In this document: piece after piece, positions 33,197-45,114 of the stretch
Position numbering within the stretch: position 1 is the first letter of the stretch
Layout of the letters: each line of letters begins with the position of its first letter
From: Flavobacterium sp. 9AF
GTDB taxonomy: Bacteria > Bacteroidota > Bacteroidia > Flavobacteriales > Flavobacteriaceae
Direction: 5' to 3'
Length of the DNA stretch: 64,000 nucleotides
Assembly: GCF_902506265.1 (NCBI RefSeq)
Contig: NZ_LR733556.1
Span: 124,001-188,000 of the forward strand
The notes under the pieces: model-generated
Told to the model about the DNA's origin: nothing
Database searches by the model: none
What the model saw: the letters and a program-made list of their open reading frames with translations, nothing else
Made by a program: the position numbers and the translations under genes

Positions 33197-36016
33197 ATGA
33201 AAAAAAATAATTGTAATTATTTTAAAGAACAAAAACTAAGGGGATTTAATGTAGTAAAGAGAATACAAAAAATAACTTTATTGTTTTCTCTCTTTTTTGT
33301 ACATTTTACTTTTTCTCAAATAGGACCAGTAATCTGGGAAGATAATTTTAATACTTTCAATACGCAACAATGGTCTAAAGACATAGGAGATGGTTGTAAT
33401 ATTGGTTTATGTGGCTGGGGAAATCAAGAATTACAATCCTACGAATCTAATAATGTTTATATTGCTGATATTCCTGGAGAAGCTGGAAATAAAGCTTTAG
33501 TTTTAGAAGCTAAAAATCAAGTTTCTGGATCAAGAGTGTTTACATCAGGAAAAGTTAACAGCGATAATAAAGTAGCTATTCATTATGGAATGGTTGAAGT
33601 GCGTGTTCGTGTTCCTAACTTAAATCAAGGTTTATGGCCTGCCGTTTGGATGTTGGGCACTGCTAATTTACCATGGCCTGCAAAAGGAGAAATCGATATG
33701 ATGGAAATGGGTTTTAGTCAAGCAGCTAGAAATCAGCAAGGGGCTACAAATTCAACCGTTAATAATTATATAGGAGCAAATACATTTTTTCCTGTTCCTG
33801 GAGGAGGCGTTGGGAATATTGCATCTGATGTTGATTATAATAAACCTTATGTGGCTGCAACTCCTTTAAATGATCGTTTTGTAAAATACAGAATTTATTG
33901 GGAACCCACGCAAATTCGTTTTACTGTGGTAGATGGTAATAATGAATTCGATTTGTATGAAAATCCTTTTCCTATAGATGCTAATAATTCTGTAACTGCA
34001 CCATTTACTCGTCCATTTTACATGTTGTTGAATTTGGCTGTAGGAGGTTCATTACCTGGGGTTACTGCAAATAATGGAGTGACTGCTCCTTTACCTGGAA
34101 AAATGTATGTAGATTATGTGCGCGTTTATAAATGGAATGGTTATGGAAGTGTAGAATTGTCTAATGGCACTATTCCTGCAGAAAGCGGAACATTTGGTGT
34201 TTTTACAGATACGACTCCTTCAACTAAAAAATTAGCATTTGGCACAGATTCAGAGTTTTATATCTTCGGTGAAACATTGGTTAGAAATAATTCAATAGCG
34301 CCTTATGAAGGAACAAATGTTTTGTCATTTACAAATGATAGCTCTAAAGGTTGGTTTGGAGCTGGTATTACAACACTTTTTGGTAAAAATATGTCAAATT
34401 ATACACAAAATGGTTCGTTGAAATTTAAAATAAAAATTCCTGCTAATGTTTCGTTTTTCATTGGTGTAAATGATAATTTTACCAATGCTGCTGAAGTAAA
34501 ATTTCCTGCGGGTCAAACTAAATATGGCTTAGTTCGTAATGGAGAATGGGGTCAAGTAACCATTCCTGTAAGTGATTTAGGTGGTTTGGTTGCTTTTCAA
34601 GATATGTCTTATATGTTTAGAATAGGAAATGATGGTGCAATTCCTGCATCTAATTTTCAATTTGCAATTGACGATATTATTTGGGTAGATGGAAACACAA
34701 ATGTTTGTCAGCCTATAGCAATAGTTCCTTATTTAAATGTAAATTCTCAAGGATGGAATTCTGTTGCAACAGCGTCATTAACTGCAGGTGGTTCTGTGGC
34801 TTTTGGGCCTCAGCCTACATCAGGTGGTAGCTGGTCTTGGTCGGGGCCAAATAATTTTTCAGCTACTTCTAGGGAGATAACTTTATCAAATATTCAAACA
34901 AATCAAGCTGGAAATTATCTGGCTACTTATACTAATGCTTGTGGTGCAACTTCAACTCAAATCTTTAGTTTGACAGTAAATCCAATTGCTACTTTCGTGC
35001 CAGACCCTAATAAGACATACTATATTGCCAATCCTTTTCACAACAAAAGAATAGGTGCTAATGGATCAGAAGACCCTTTTAGTACTGCAATTACTACTAC
35101 TGGAGCTACGGTAGAATGGAAGTTTACAGCAGCACCAAATAATAGCTATTATATAGATTGTGTTGGAGGTCAAGGTAATCCTAGATTGCGATCAGATAAT
35201 ACTGATTTTACAGACATGCAACCTAGTAGTTATGCGGGTACTTGGGAACGTTGGCAAATTACACCAGCAGGAAATGGTAAATTTTATTTGACAACCTTGG
35301 AAAGTAATTTAAGAAGGCTGCAATTAAATAGTGCTGGTATTCTAAAACAAGTTGGTACCGATTCACAAGATACTTGGGAGCAATTTACTTTTACTGAAGT
35401 AACACAAACTCCACCACCAGTTAATTCGTGTACACGTGTAGCTTCAAATGGCGATTTTAATGTAGTAATTACAAACGATGCTAGTGGTTCTTATTTGACT
35501 TTTGTACCAAATAAAACAGGAGTAGGAAACACTACATTAATATTGTATTATAATACCGTTTTAAATGCAACTTATCCAGGTTATTTGGCTCAAGCGAATG
35601 TTCCATATAAAATTAATGCTACAGCTGGACAAACGGTTTATTTTTATTATACTTATAACTTGTCGACAGGTGGAGAAAATAATACGGCTAACAGTAAGAT
35701 GAATTTTATAATGGGAAGTTGTAATGGTGTTACAAGTCGCGGGATTGAAAATACATTTGATAATAAAATAAATACTGATAATTTATTTGCAATATATCCA
35801 AATCCGGTAGATGAAAATGTAGTATTTAAAATCGAATCTCAAGATATGTTTGATACTTTACAGATTGTAAATAGTAAAGGACAAGTTTTGTTTGAAAAGA
35901 AATTTGAAGGTAGTAACGAAATACAATTTAATGCTTCACAATTAACTTCTGGAATTTATTGGGTACAAATATCGGGTAAATATGGAGTAAAAGTGAATAA
36001 GATGGTAAAAAAGTAA
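33197..36016 (+). CDS. GH16 laminarinase-like enzyme with accessory modules and T9SS sorting domain
   Basis: 939-residue secreted multidomain protein. Signal peptide about 24-40 (LLFSLFFVHFTFSQ) behind an unusually long basic N-terminus. GH16 domain 45-315 with the catalytic motif GEIDMMEMG: Glu165 nucleophile, Asp167, Glu170 acid/base, beta-bulge type as in laminarinases. Then a carbohydrate-binding-like beta-sandwich (about 320-500), an Ig-like module (about 505-600), a beta-trefoil-like module (about 605-735), another beta module (about 740-850), and a type A T9SS sorting domain (IYPNPVDENVVFKI to the C-terminal KMVKK). It probably cleaves algal or fungal beta-1,3-glucans at the cell surface or outside. 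Preceded by a possible attenuator, followed by a terminator. Confidence 0.93.
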   Translation: MKKNNCNYFKEQKLRGFNVVKRIQKITLLFSLFFVHFTFSQIGPVIWEDNFNTFNTQQWSKDIGDGCNIGLCGWGNQELQSYESNNVYIADIPGEAGNKALVLEAKNQVSGSRVFTSGKVNSDNKVAIHYGMVEVRVRVPNLNQGLWPAVWMLGTANLPWPAKGEIDMMEMGFSQAARNQQGATNSTVNNYIGANTFFPVPGGGVGNIASDVDYNKPYVAATPLNDRFVKYRIYWEPTQIRFTVVDGNNEFDLYENPFPIDANNSVTAPFTRPFYMLLNLAVGGSLPGVTANNGVTAPLPGKMYVDYVRVYKWNGYGSVELSNGTIPAESGTFGVFTDTTPSTKKLAFGTDSEFYIFGETLVRNNSIAPYEGTNVLSFTNDSSKGWFGAGITTLFGKNMSNYTQNGSLKFKIKIPANVSFFIGVNDNFTNAAEVKFPAGQTKYGLVRNGEWGQVTIPVSDLGGLVAFQDMSYMFRIGNDGAIPASNFQFAIDDIIWVDGNTNVCQPIAIVPYLNVNSQGWNSVATASLTAGGSVAFGPQPTSGGSWSWSGPNNFSATSREITLSNIQTNQAGNYLATYTNACGATSTQIFSLTVNPIATFVPDPNKTYYIANPFHNKRIGANGSEDPFSTAITTTGATVEWKFTAAPNNSYYIDCVGGQGNPRLRSDNTDFTDMQPSSYAGTWERWQITPAGNGKFYLTTLESNLRRLQLNSAGILKQVGTDSQDTWEQFTFTEVTQTPPPVNSCTRVASNGDFNVVITNDASGSYLTFVPNKTGVGNTTLILYYNTVLNATYPGYLAQANVPYKINATAGQTVYFYYTYNLSTGGENNTANSKMNFIMGSCNGVTSRGIENTFDNKINTDNLFAIYPNPVDENVVFKIESQDMFDTLQIVNSKGQVLFEKKFEGSNEIQFNASQLTSGIYWVQISGKYGVKVNKMVKK

Positions 36017-36050
36017 GTAAATAATAAGTTAGTTTTAGAATTTTAGTATT

Positions 36051-36098
36051 AAAAACAGTGTCAGAATGGAAATTTTATTTTCTGACGCTGTTTTTTTT
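36051..36098. terminator. Terminator between the GH16 gene and the DUF6952 gene
   Basis: ACAGTGTCAGA pairs with TCTGACGCTGT (one G-T wobble), with A and T tracts outside; it can serve both convergent genes. Confidence 0.8.
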
Positions 36099-36357
36099 AT
36101 TCTTTATCAATTGAGCCTAAAACACGTTGCATAAATTCGTTAAGAGCTGCTTTTTTATCTTTGCCTTGTTGGATAGATTTGTGAACCTCAAGAGCGCCAT
36201 ACATATTGGATATTAATTCGCCAATCACATCTAGCTCTTCATCTTTTAAAGAAGAAACCTCAGTTAGATTTTCAAGAACTTCAATGGTTTCTACTAAATA
36301 ATCGGCATCATTTTCTTCGATAAACTGAGTAAGTTGTTTAATAACGGGTAATTTCAT
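36097..36357 (-). CDS. DUF6952-like small protein
   Basis: 86 residues, helical and acidic: LPVIKQLTQFIEENDADYLV, EVSSLKDEELDVIGELISN, KKAALNEFMQRVLGS. I recall it as DUF6952, a Bacteroidota family that follows thioredoxin genes. It lies 61 bases after a thioredoxin gene and downstream of a peroxiredoxin, so a role in the peroxide or thiol response is likely from context; no catalytic residues are visible. Confidence 0.75.
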   Translation of the reverse strand: MKLPVIKQLTQFIEENDADYLVETIEVLENLTEVSSLKDEELDVIGELISNMYGALEVHKSIQQGKDKKAALNEFMQRVLGSIDKE

Positions 36358-36418
36358 ATGTTTTAATTTTGAGTGGATTCGTTTAAAAAAAATATTTTTT
36401 CAAAAGTTTACCAGCTCG

Positions 36419-36727
36419 TTAAATTACTTCGTTAACTAATTCTGTTAAAACCTCTGCTTTATTGGTTTGTGTTTGGTTCACCAAAGCGCCATTTTTAAAA
36501 GTAGCAAAAGTAGGTAAGTTGTCTACTTTAGCTAGCTTTCTTGATTCTGGAAATTTTTCAGCATCAACAACTAAAAAAGGTATGGCTTCATTTTCAGAGG
36601 CTAGTTTTTTAAATTTAGGCTTCATGATTCTACAATTTCCGCACCATGATGCAGAATATTGAACGACTACTGTGTCATTTGAATTAATGATTTCTGCTAA
36701 ATTATCTTGTTCTATTTCTGTAAACAT
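36419..36727 (-). CDS. Thioredoxin-family protein
   Basis: 102 residues, thioredoxin fold with redox motif SASWCGNCRIMKP (Cys29, Cys32) and the cis-Pro region VDNLPTFATF. The dipeptide between the cysteines is Gly-Asn rather than Gly-Pro, so its potential differs from housekeeping thioredoxin. It sits next to the peroxiredoxin gene and is its likely reductant. Confidence 0.93.
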   Translation of the reverse strand: MFTEIEQDNLAEIINSNDTVVVQYSASWCGNCRIMKPKFKKLASENEAIPFLVVDAEKFPESRKLAKVDNLPTFATFKNGALVNQTQTNKAEVLTELVNEVI

Positions 36728-36809
36728 TTTAATTCAATTTTAATAATCTCATCAAATTCAATAGCAATGTTTTAAATTGCTATTGAAAATGATAAGATAA
36801 ATTTTGATT

Positions 36810-37445
36810 TTAGTTTTGACTTAAATAAGCGGCTGTACTTAAACGATCTGCATTCATTGCTTCTTTCCCTTCTTCCCAGTTTGCAGGACATACTTCACCT
36901 TTAGTTTGAACGTGAGTGTACGCATCAATTAAACGTAAATATTCATTTACGTTTCTTCCTAATGGCATATCATTTACACTTTCATGGAAAATTTTACCTG
37001 TTTCATCTATTAAATAAGTAGCTCTAAAAGTAACATTTGAACCTTCTAAAATTTCTTCGTCTAAATTTTCATCATAAACCCATTCTGCATCTAAAATATC
37101 TAATGCAGCAGATAAATTTCTAGTTGTATCTGCTAAAAGAGTATAGGTAACACCTTCAATTCCACCATTATTTTTTGGAGTGTTTAACCAAGCAAAATGA
37201 ACTTCATTAGTATCGCAAGAAGCACCAATTACAATAGTGTTTCTTTTTTCAAACTCTCCTAAAGCTGCTTGAAAAGCGTGTAATTCTGTTGGACATACAA
37301 AAGTAAAATCTTTTGGATACCAAAATAATAAGACTTTTTTGTTGTTTTTTGTAGCTTCTTCTAATACATTGATTCTTAAATTATCACCCATTTCTGAGAT
37401 AGCATCAACTGTAATGTTTGGGAATTTTTTTCCTACTAATGACAT
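36810..37445 (-). CDS. 2-Cys peroxiredoxin (AhpC/Prx1 type)
   Basis: 211 residues. Peroxidatic Cys51 in KDFTFVCPTELHAF, resolving Cys186 in GEVCPANWEEG near the C-terminus, and the conserved NTPKNNGGIEG and NDMPLGRNVNEYLRLIDA segments. Reduces hydrogen peroxide and organic peroxides, recycled by thioredoxin encoded downstream. The 241-base gap upstream holds a KatG terminator and presumably the promoter, so the cluster acts as a peroxide-stress module with katG. Confidence 0.95.
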   Translation of the reverse strand: MSLVGKKFPNITVDAISEMGDNLRINVLEEATKNNKKVLLFWYPKDFTFVCPTELHAFQAALGEFEKRNTIVIGASCDTNEVHFAWLNTPKNNGGIEGVTYTLLADTTRNLSAALDILDAEWVYDENLDEEILEGSNVTFRATYLIDETGKIFHESVNDMPLGRNVNEYLRLIDAYTHVQTKGEVCPANWEEGKEAMNADRLSTAAYLSQN

Positions 37446-37629
37446 AATTAAATAAAATTTAAAAGTTATTTTAATAATGCAAAATTACAAAATTGAATAC
37501 TCTTTTTTAATTTTTACAATGGTTTGTTTTTATTCAGTTATAAGTAATAATTATACATAATTTTCTTATAAAAAATTAACTTTTTTTTTGGGATTTTGAT
37601 ATTTTTAATTGTTTTTATTAGTTATTTAA

Positions 37630-37660
37630 TAAAAAAAACACCATCTATACAGATGGTGTT
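37630..37660 (-). terminator. Rho-independent terminator of katG
   Basis: AACACCATCT and AGATGGTGTT form a perfect 10-base stem with a four-base loop and a T run on the minus strand, 27 bases after the katG stop. Confidence 0.92.
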
Positions 37661-37686
37661 AGAATGAGGTTGTTTAAAAAAATAAT

Positions 37687-39882
<2,196 letters not shown>

Positions 39883-39939
39883 TTATTTTTTTTAAATTAA
39901 ATAATTGATTATCAATTTGGTATTATTCAAATTTACAAA

Positions 39940-39973
39940 TAAAAAAAACCATTACTTCAAAATAGTAATGGTT
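39940..39973 (-). terminator. Rho-independent terminator of the nhaC-like gene
   Basis: AACCATTACT pairs with AGTAATGGTT; the minus strand continues into a T run. It separates the antiporter gene from katG. Confidence 0.88.
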
Positions 39974-40010
39974 AATGTTTATTTAAAAATAGATTTTAAC
40001 TATGGATGTT

Positions 40011-41720
40011 TTATTTTTTAATAGACGAAACTAATTGTTTTATTTTGATATTAAAGGCAGCAAATAATAAAGTCATTATTGGACTTAAAATATTAAAAAA
40101 AGCATAAGGGAGATAATCAAAGGTATCTACACCTAAAGTGCCAGATTGATAAGCACCGCAAGTATTCCATGGTATTAGGACAGAAGTAACAGTGCCTGAA
40201 TCTTCTAAAGTTCTGCTTAAATTTTCTGGAGCGAGACCTTTATCTGCATAAGCTTTGGCAAACATTTTTCCAGGAACAACAATAGCTAAATATTGATCGG
40301 ATGCTGTAATGTTTAAAGCTAAGCAACTTCCTACGGTTGATGCAAAAAGACCAAAAGTTGACTTTGCAAGATTTAATAATGCTTGACTTATTCTAGATAA
40401 AGCTCCAATTGCATCCATAACGCCACCAAAAACCATAGCACAAAGAATTAACCAAATGGTTCCTAGCATTTTTTGCATACCTCCAGATTTAAAGAGGTCA
40501 GCTAATTCTGTATTGTCAGTTTGAATTTCATTATCCGTTGTTATTGCATTTAAAATAGCAATGTATGAAGTCGTTAAGTAGTTTGTTGGTTTTGCAATGA
40601 ATTTATATTTGCCAATTTCTTTCTCGTTTTTAAATATTGTAATTTCTTTTTCAATTGTTTTAGCGTTTTTTAAATCAGAAGTTAGATCAAATTTTAAATT
40701 TTCAGATAGTTTTATGTTGTCACTTTTAGGTATTAAAGCATAAGTGCCAGTAGATTGATAACTATTTTTTGAAACGGAATTAAAATTACTATCCCATTCT
40801 ATGTATTCTTTAACTTCAGAAGGTATTTCAGATATATTGTATCTTAATCCTTTGTTCCAAATTATAGAACTTTGAAATATTATCGCAAAAACACCTGCTA
40901 ATAATGTACCTATTAGTAATGCAATTAAAGGTTCTGTTTTCTTTACAATTAGACCGATTACAATTATTGGAACCAAAAATAGCCATGGTGTAATATTAAA
41001 AGATTTTTGAATATCTCCTAAAAGTACAGCTGAATCGGCTATACCATTTGTTTCTACTGTTAATCCTAGTATTATAAATAAAATTAATGAAACAATATAG
41101 GTTGGAACTGTTGTAAGGGACATGTATTTAATATGTGTGAATAAATCAGTTCCTGCCATGGCTGGAGCTAAATTAGTAGTATCTGACATGGGAGACAATT
41201 TATCTCCAAAATAGGCACCTGAAATTACAGCTCCTGCAACCATTCCTAATGGAAATCCTAAAGTGCCTCCGATGCCAATTAACGCAATACCAACTGTTGC
41301 TGAAGTGGTCCAAGAACTTCCTGTTGCGATTGAAATTACAGAACAAATAATTAATGTAGCAGGTAAGAAAATAGCTGGACTTAAAATTTGTAAACCATAA
41401 TATATCATTGAAGGAATAATACCGCTTATTAACCAAGTTCCTGCTAATGCCCCTACCATAAGTAGAATTAGAATGGCTCCCGCTGTAGATTTGATATTCT
41501 CGGCTACTTCATCTAACATTTTTTGAAATGAAACCTTATTGAAAAAACCTACTATTGCTGCAACTGAAGCGCCTAAAAGCAAAATAAACTGATTCGTTCC
41601 GCCAAGAGCACTATCTCCAAAAATATATACATTGTATCCTAACATAGCTACTAATGCTATTACTGGAATTAATGCTTCAATAATATTTAATTCTTTGTTT
41701 TTTATAATTTTCGTATCCAT
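40011..41720 (-). CDS. nhaC: NhaC-family Na+/H+ antiporter
   Basis: 569 residues, about 12 membrane helices of the NhaC/ArsB-like fold: GSSWTTSATVGIALIGIGG (core helix hairpin), SGAYFGDKLSPMSDTTNLAPA, and the second repeat SDQYLAIVVPGKMF then LEDSGTVTSVLIPWNTCGAY. A polar extracytoplasmic insert of about 110 residues (about 290-400) is longer than in classical NhaC and occurs in flavobacterial forms. Exchanges Na+ for H+, giving pH and salt tolerance; malate/lactate exchange is a possible variant. Monocistronic. Confidence 0.9.
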   Translation of the reverse strand: MDTKIIKNKELNIIEALIPVIALVAMLGYNVYIFGDSALGGTNQFILLLGASVAAIVGFFNKVSFQKMLDEVAENIKSTAGAILILLMVGALAGTWLISGIIPSMIYYGLQILSPAIFLPATLIICSVISIATGSSWTTSATVGIALIGIGGTLGFPLGMVAGAVISGAYFGDKLSPMSDTTNLAPAMAGTDLFTHIKYMSLTTVPTYIVSLILFIILGLTVETNGIADSAVLLGDIQKSFNITPWLFLVPIIVIGLIVKKTEPLIALLIGTLLAGVFAIIFQSSIIWNKGLRYNISEIPSEVKEYIEWDSNFNSVSKNSYQSTGTYALIPKSDNIKLSENLKFDLTSDLKNAKTIEKEITIFKNEKEIGKYKFIAKPTNYLTTSYIAILNAITTDNEIQTDNTELADLFKSGGMQKMLGTIWLILCAMVFGGVMDAIGALSRISQALLNLAKSTFGLFASTVGSCLALNITASDQYLAIVVPGKMFAKAYADKGLAPENLSRTLEDSGTVTSVLIPWNTCGAYQSGTLGVDTFDYLPYAFFNILSPIMTLLFAAFNIKIKQLVSSIKK

Positions 41721-41818
41721 TTATTGTTATTTATGTCGCAATATAGCCAAAGTAGCACTATTCTCAAAGTTTAAATAAAAAAATGAATACAATATTTTAA
41801 TTGTTAAGTTTTTAAAAA

Positions 41819-43171
41819 TTATCTTTTTTTAAAGGTGTCTTTGATAATTTCATTTGGAAAAACCACTAAACTTTCGTTGCCATTTTTACCGACAGTTGCT
41901 ACACCAAAATAGTAATTATCAATGACAATGCCTTCTAGTTCAAAATTATCTGTCTTTCCAACAAATCGGCTAAATTCCCATTGAGAAGAGGTAGTTAGCC
42001 TCCAGTATATTTTATATCCAAGAATATTGTCGTCTTCTATTTTATCCCATTTTAATTTCACATTAGCTTGAACAATTCCTCCAATTTGAACATTTCTTGG
42101 AGCAGGTGGTGCCCAAGCTAAAGCGGCTAAGTTTATAGCGTTTACTGTAGTTAATTTTTTAGCGTATTCGAAATTAACACCTTCTAAAACATCACCATAT
42201 TTAATACCGTTTTCAGTTCTAATATTTTGATGTTGTCTATTGTAATTTTCATGTGCTTCCATAATTCTAACGCCAGCAAATCCTAAATCGTTAAAGGGAC
42301 GATGATGACCCCCTCTTCCAAATCGATCTAAACGATAGATCATCATAGGATTCATTTCTGGCATGTAGGTTTTGGTCGTTTTTTCGATATAGCGTGCTAA
42401 TTGTCTTGAATTTCCATCCACCTCTCCGCCGTAAAAACGTCTCAGGTTGCGTTCTTTTTCTGTTTCATTTGCAGGTGTAGGTTCAGAGAAGATGCGAAAA
42501 GTTCGATTATCAATTACGCCATCTACTCCTTCTATATTTCCAATCATATCGTTATTGAATACTCCTATAATTTCCCATTCTTTTTTTTGAGCGTAATTTG
42601 CAAATCCTTTGCCACCAAATAATCCTTGTTCTTCACCCGATAGTCCTACATAAATGATGCTGTTTTCAAATTGATATTTAGAAAGAACTCTTGCTGCTTC
42701 AATCGTTCCAGCCATGCCAGAAGCATTATCATTGGCTCCAGGAGCATCGTTCGTGTAATCCATGGTGTCTGAATTCCGACTATCAATATCGCCACTCATA
42801 ATAATATATCGATTCGGATATTTGGTTCCTTTTTGTATAGCTACAACATTGACAATCCAAGTGTCTTTGGGAACACGTTCGCCATCATTGGTTGTAACAA
42901 AATCTTTTTGGTAAAATACCTCTAAACAATTTTTGCAGTTTTTAGAAATGGTTTCAAATTCTGATTTGATCCATCTGCGAGCCGCACCAATTCCTCTTTT
43001 GTTAGAAATAGTATCGCTAAAGGTGTTTCGAGTGCCAAATTCAGTTAAATTGGTAATATCATTTTTAATACGTTCTGCAGAGACATTATTAATAATGTCA
43101 TATATTCGGGTGTCTTGTCCGTAGAAGGATACAGAAAATTGAAGACAAAAAAAGAATAGTATTTTTTTCAT
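41819..43171 (-). CDS. M28-family metallopeptidase with FN3-like tail, exported
   Basis: 450 residues. Signal peptide (4-18, VSFYGQ). M28 aminopeptidase domain with zinc-ligand motifs MSGDIDSRNSD, GANDNASGMAGTIE, LSGEEQGLFGGKGF, FNNDMIGN, and a late His in GGHHRPFNDLGF. A fibronectin type III-like domain ends the protein (about 355-440: PAPRNVQIGGIVQANVKLKW, YKIYWR). No T9SS domain, so probably periplasmic. In the usual M28 motif the first ligand is His-x-Asp; here Asp-x-Asp is seen (GDID), a substitution that may alter metal binding or activity. Confidence 0.88.
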   Translation of the reverse strand: MKKILFFFCLQFSVSFYGQDTRIYDIINNVSAERIKNDITNLTEFGTRNTFSDTISNKRGIGAARRWIKSEFETISKNCKNCLEVFYQKDFVTTNDGERVPKDTWIVNVVAIQKGTKYPNRYIIMSGDIDSRNSDTMDYTNDAPGANDNASGMAGTIEAARVLSKYQFENSIIYVGLSGEEQGLFGGKGFANYAQKKEWEIIGVFNNDMIGNIEGVDGVIDNRTFRIFSEPTPANETEKERNLRRFYGGEVDGNSRQLARYIEKTTKTYMPEMNPMMIYRLDRFGRGGHHRPFNDLGFAGVRIMEAHENYNRQHQNIRTENGIKYGDVLEGVNFEYAKKLTTVNAINLAALAWAPPAPRNVQIGGIVQANVKLKWDKIEDDNILGYKIYWRLTTSSQWEFSRFVGKTDNFELEGIVIDNYYFGVATVGKNGNESLVVFPNEIIKDTFKKR

Positions 43172-43194
43172 TGTAGTTACTTTCTTTCAAAGAT

Positions 43195-43232
43195 AAAAAA
43201 AATCCAACTACCGTATTTGTAATTGGATTTTA
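43195..43232 (-). terminator. Terminator of the PLP lyase gene
   Basis: AAATCCAACTAC pairs with GTAATTGGATTT with one bulge; A-tract on the plus strand gives T residues on the minus strand. Confidence 0.7.
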
Positions 43233-43253
43233 TAACATATTATGTGAATTTTA

Positions 43254-44456
43254 TTACAAAACGTTTAATTCTTTCATGCAATCTTTCATCATTTGATAGG
43301 TTCTTTCAATATCATTGTCTAGACCAATCGAAAAGCGAATTAAACCATCTGTTAATCCCATTTCTTTTTGTTCTTCTAATGGTATTTCGGATGAGGTTGA
43401 TGTTCCTGGAGCACTGAATAAAGTTTTGTAAAATCCTAAACTTACAGCTAAATATCCTAAATTTCTTTCCTGCATTAATTCCATTAATTCATTTGCTTTT
43501 TCTAGAGAGCCTACATCGATAGTCATCATTCCTCCGAAACCATATTCTGGATTAATCATATTTTTGTACGTTTCGTGACTTGGATGGCTTTTTAATCCTG
43601 GATAAACCGTTTTTAGTCCGTCTTGTTCAAATTTTTCAGCCAAATAAGCCGCATTATAGCTGTGTTGTTTGATACGTAAATGTAAGGTTCTAAGGTTTTT
43701 CATAACACTAGCACTTCTCATGCTGTCCATAGTTGGACCTAAAAGCATACTAGCTCCAGTGTTAACATTTTTTAAGTCATTTATAAAATCTTGTGAAGCA
43801 CAAACAACACCTCCAACTGTATCGCTACTGCCATTAATGTATTTTGTTAGTGAATGAATTACAATATCTGCACCTAATTGAATTGGAGAAACAGAAAGTG
43901 GTGAAAAAGTATTGTCAACCACTAATTTTAAATTGTATTTTTTCGCAATTTTAGATAAACTTGACAAATCTGCAACTTCCAATAGTGGATTACTCACGGT
44001 TTCACAATAGATTACTTTTGTGTTTGGTGTAATCGCAGCTTCCACGCTTTCTAATTTTGTAATGTCTACAAAAGAGGTTTGAACTCCCATTCTTGGGGCA
44101 AAATTCTTTAAAAAGGCATAGGTACCACCATAAATAGTTCGGCTTGAAACGATGTGATCACCATTTCCACATAATTGTAAAAGAGTAGGAGTAATTGCAC
44201 CCATTCCAGAAGCTGCTACATTTGCAGATTCCGTTCCTTCCATAGCAGCTAAAGCTTTGTCTAAATATAAATTACTTGGAGAAGAGTGTCTAGAGTATAA
44301 ATAACACCCTTCCGCATTCCCTTCAAAGGTGTCAAACATGGTTTTTGCAGAAAGGAAAGTATAGGTTGAACTATCAGAGATGGATGGATTAACACCTCCA
44401 AATTCTCCAAAATATTGTAGGTCTTGAATTTTGTCAGCAGGATTGAATGCGCTCAT
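43254..44456 (-). CDS. Cys/Met-metabolism PLP enzyme, methionine gamma-lyase-like
   Basis: 400 residues, PLP fold type I trans-sulfuration family: YSRHSSPSNLYLDKALAAMEG (53-74 region), ASGMGAITPTLLQL, VDNTFSPLSVSPIQLGADI, and the PLP lysine in HSLTKYINGSSD. C-terminal LGFYKTLFSAPGTSTSSE is typical of methionine gamma-lyase-like enzymes. Probably cleaves methionine to methanethiol, ammonia and 2-oxobutyrate; cystathionine gamma-lyase or O-acetylhomoserine sulfhydrylase activity cannot be excluded. Divergent from an Lrp/AsnC gene, a standard arrangement for amino-acid-responsive control. Confidence 0.88.
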   Translation of the reverse strand: MSAFNPADKIQDLQYFGEFGGVNPSISDSSTYTFLSAKTMFDTFEGNAEGCYLYSRHSSPSNLYLDKALAAMEGTESANVAASGMGAITPTLLQLCGNGDHIVSSRTIYGGTYAFLKNFAPRMGVQTSFVDITKLESVEAAITPNTKVIYCETVSNPLLEVADLSSLSKIAKKYNLKLVVDNTFSPLSVSPIQLGADIVIHSLTKYINGSSDTVGGVVCASQDFINDLKNVNTGASMLLGPTMDSMRSASVMKNLRTLHLRIKQHSYNAAYLAEKFEQDGLKTVYPGLKSHPSHETYKNMINPEYGFGGMMTIDVGSLEKANELMELMQERNLGYLAVSLGFYKTLFSAPGTSTSSEIPLEEQKEMGLTDGLIRFSIGLDNDIERTYQMMKDCMKELNVL

Positions 44457-44604
44457 AAAGAATGTTTTTTAATTTGATTCAAAATTGAATAAATCAAATT
44501 AAATTTTCAATATAAATCAAATTATTTAGAATGAATAACTATTTAAATCTTAAAAAATAGTTTTTTATGCTATTATTTTGTATTTTTGATTAAAATTGTA
44601 AAAA

Positions 44605-45072
44605 ATGAAACTAGATAGTATAGATAAAAAGTTACTCGAATTATTACAAACCGATACTAAAAAAACGACTAAAGAATTATCTTTAAAGTTAAATTTATCT
44701 GTTACAGCTGTTTATGAGCGAATTAAGAAACTTGAAAGAGAGCATGTAATTCAAAAATATGTTGCGCTTTTAGATAAATCAAAGATAGAGAAAAACTTTG
44801 TGGTTTTTTGTCACGTGAAATTAATTCAACATAATATCGATTTAATTTCGCAATTTGAAAAAGAGGTGGTGAAGCTCGATGAAGTTTTGGAATGTTTTCA
44901 TGTGAGTGGTGATTATGATTATATTTTAAAAATTTATGTTAAAGATATGGAAGCATATCGAGAGTTTATGGTTACCAAATTGACTACTATACAACACATT
45001 GGTAGTACACATAGTACATTTATGATAGGTGAAGTGAAAAATACTACTGTTTTTAGATTGCAGAATAATTAA
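44605..45072 (+). CDS. Lrp/AsnC-family regulator
   Basis: 155 residues. N-terminal helix-turn-helix (LDSIDKKLLELLQTDTKKTT, KLNLSVTAVYERIKKLERE) and C-terminal RAM domain (VFCHVKLIQHN, HVSGDYDYILKIYVKD, IGSTHSTFMIGEVK) that binds amino acids. Divergently transcribed from the methionine gamma-lyase-like gene across 148 bases that include AATTTGATTCA and its near mirror (44470-44525), a plausible operator. It probably controls that enzyme in response to methionine or another amino acid. Confidence 0.92.
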   Translation: MKLDSIDKKLLELLQTDTKKTTKELSLKLNLSVTAVYERIKKLEREHVIQKYVALLDKSKIEKNFVVFCHVKLIQHNIDLISQFEKEVVKLDEVLECFHVSGDYDYILKIYVKDMEAYREFMVTKLTTIQHIGSTHSTFMIGEVKNTTVFRLQNN

Positions 45073-45114
45073 TTTTTTGTAAATTGGCTTCATAACAAAT
45101 AAAATATTTAAAAT

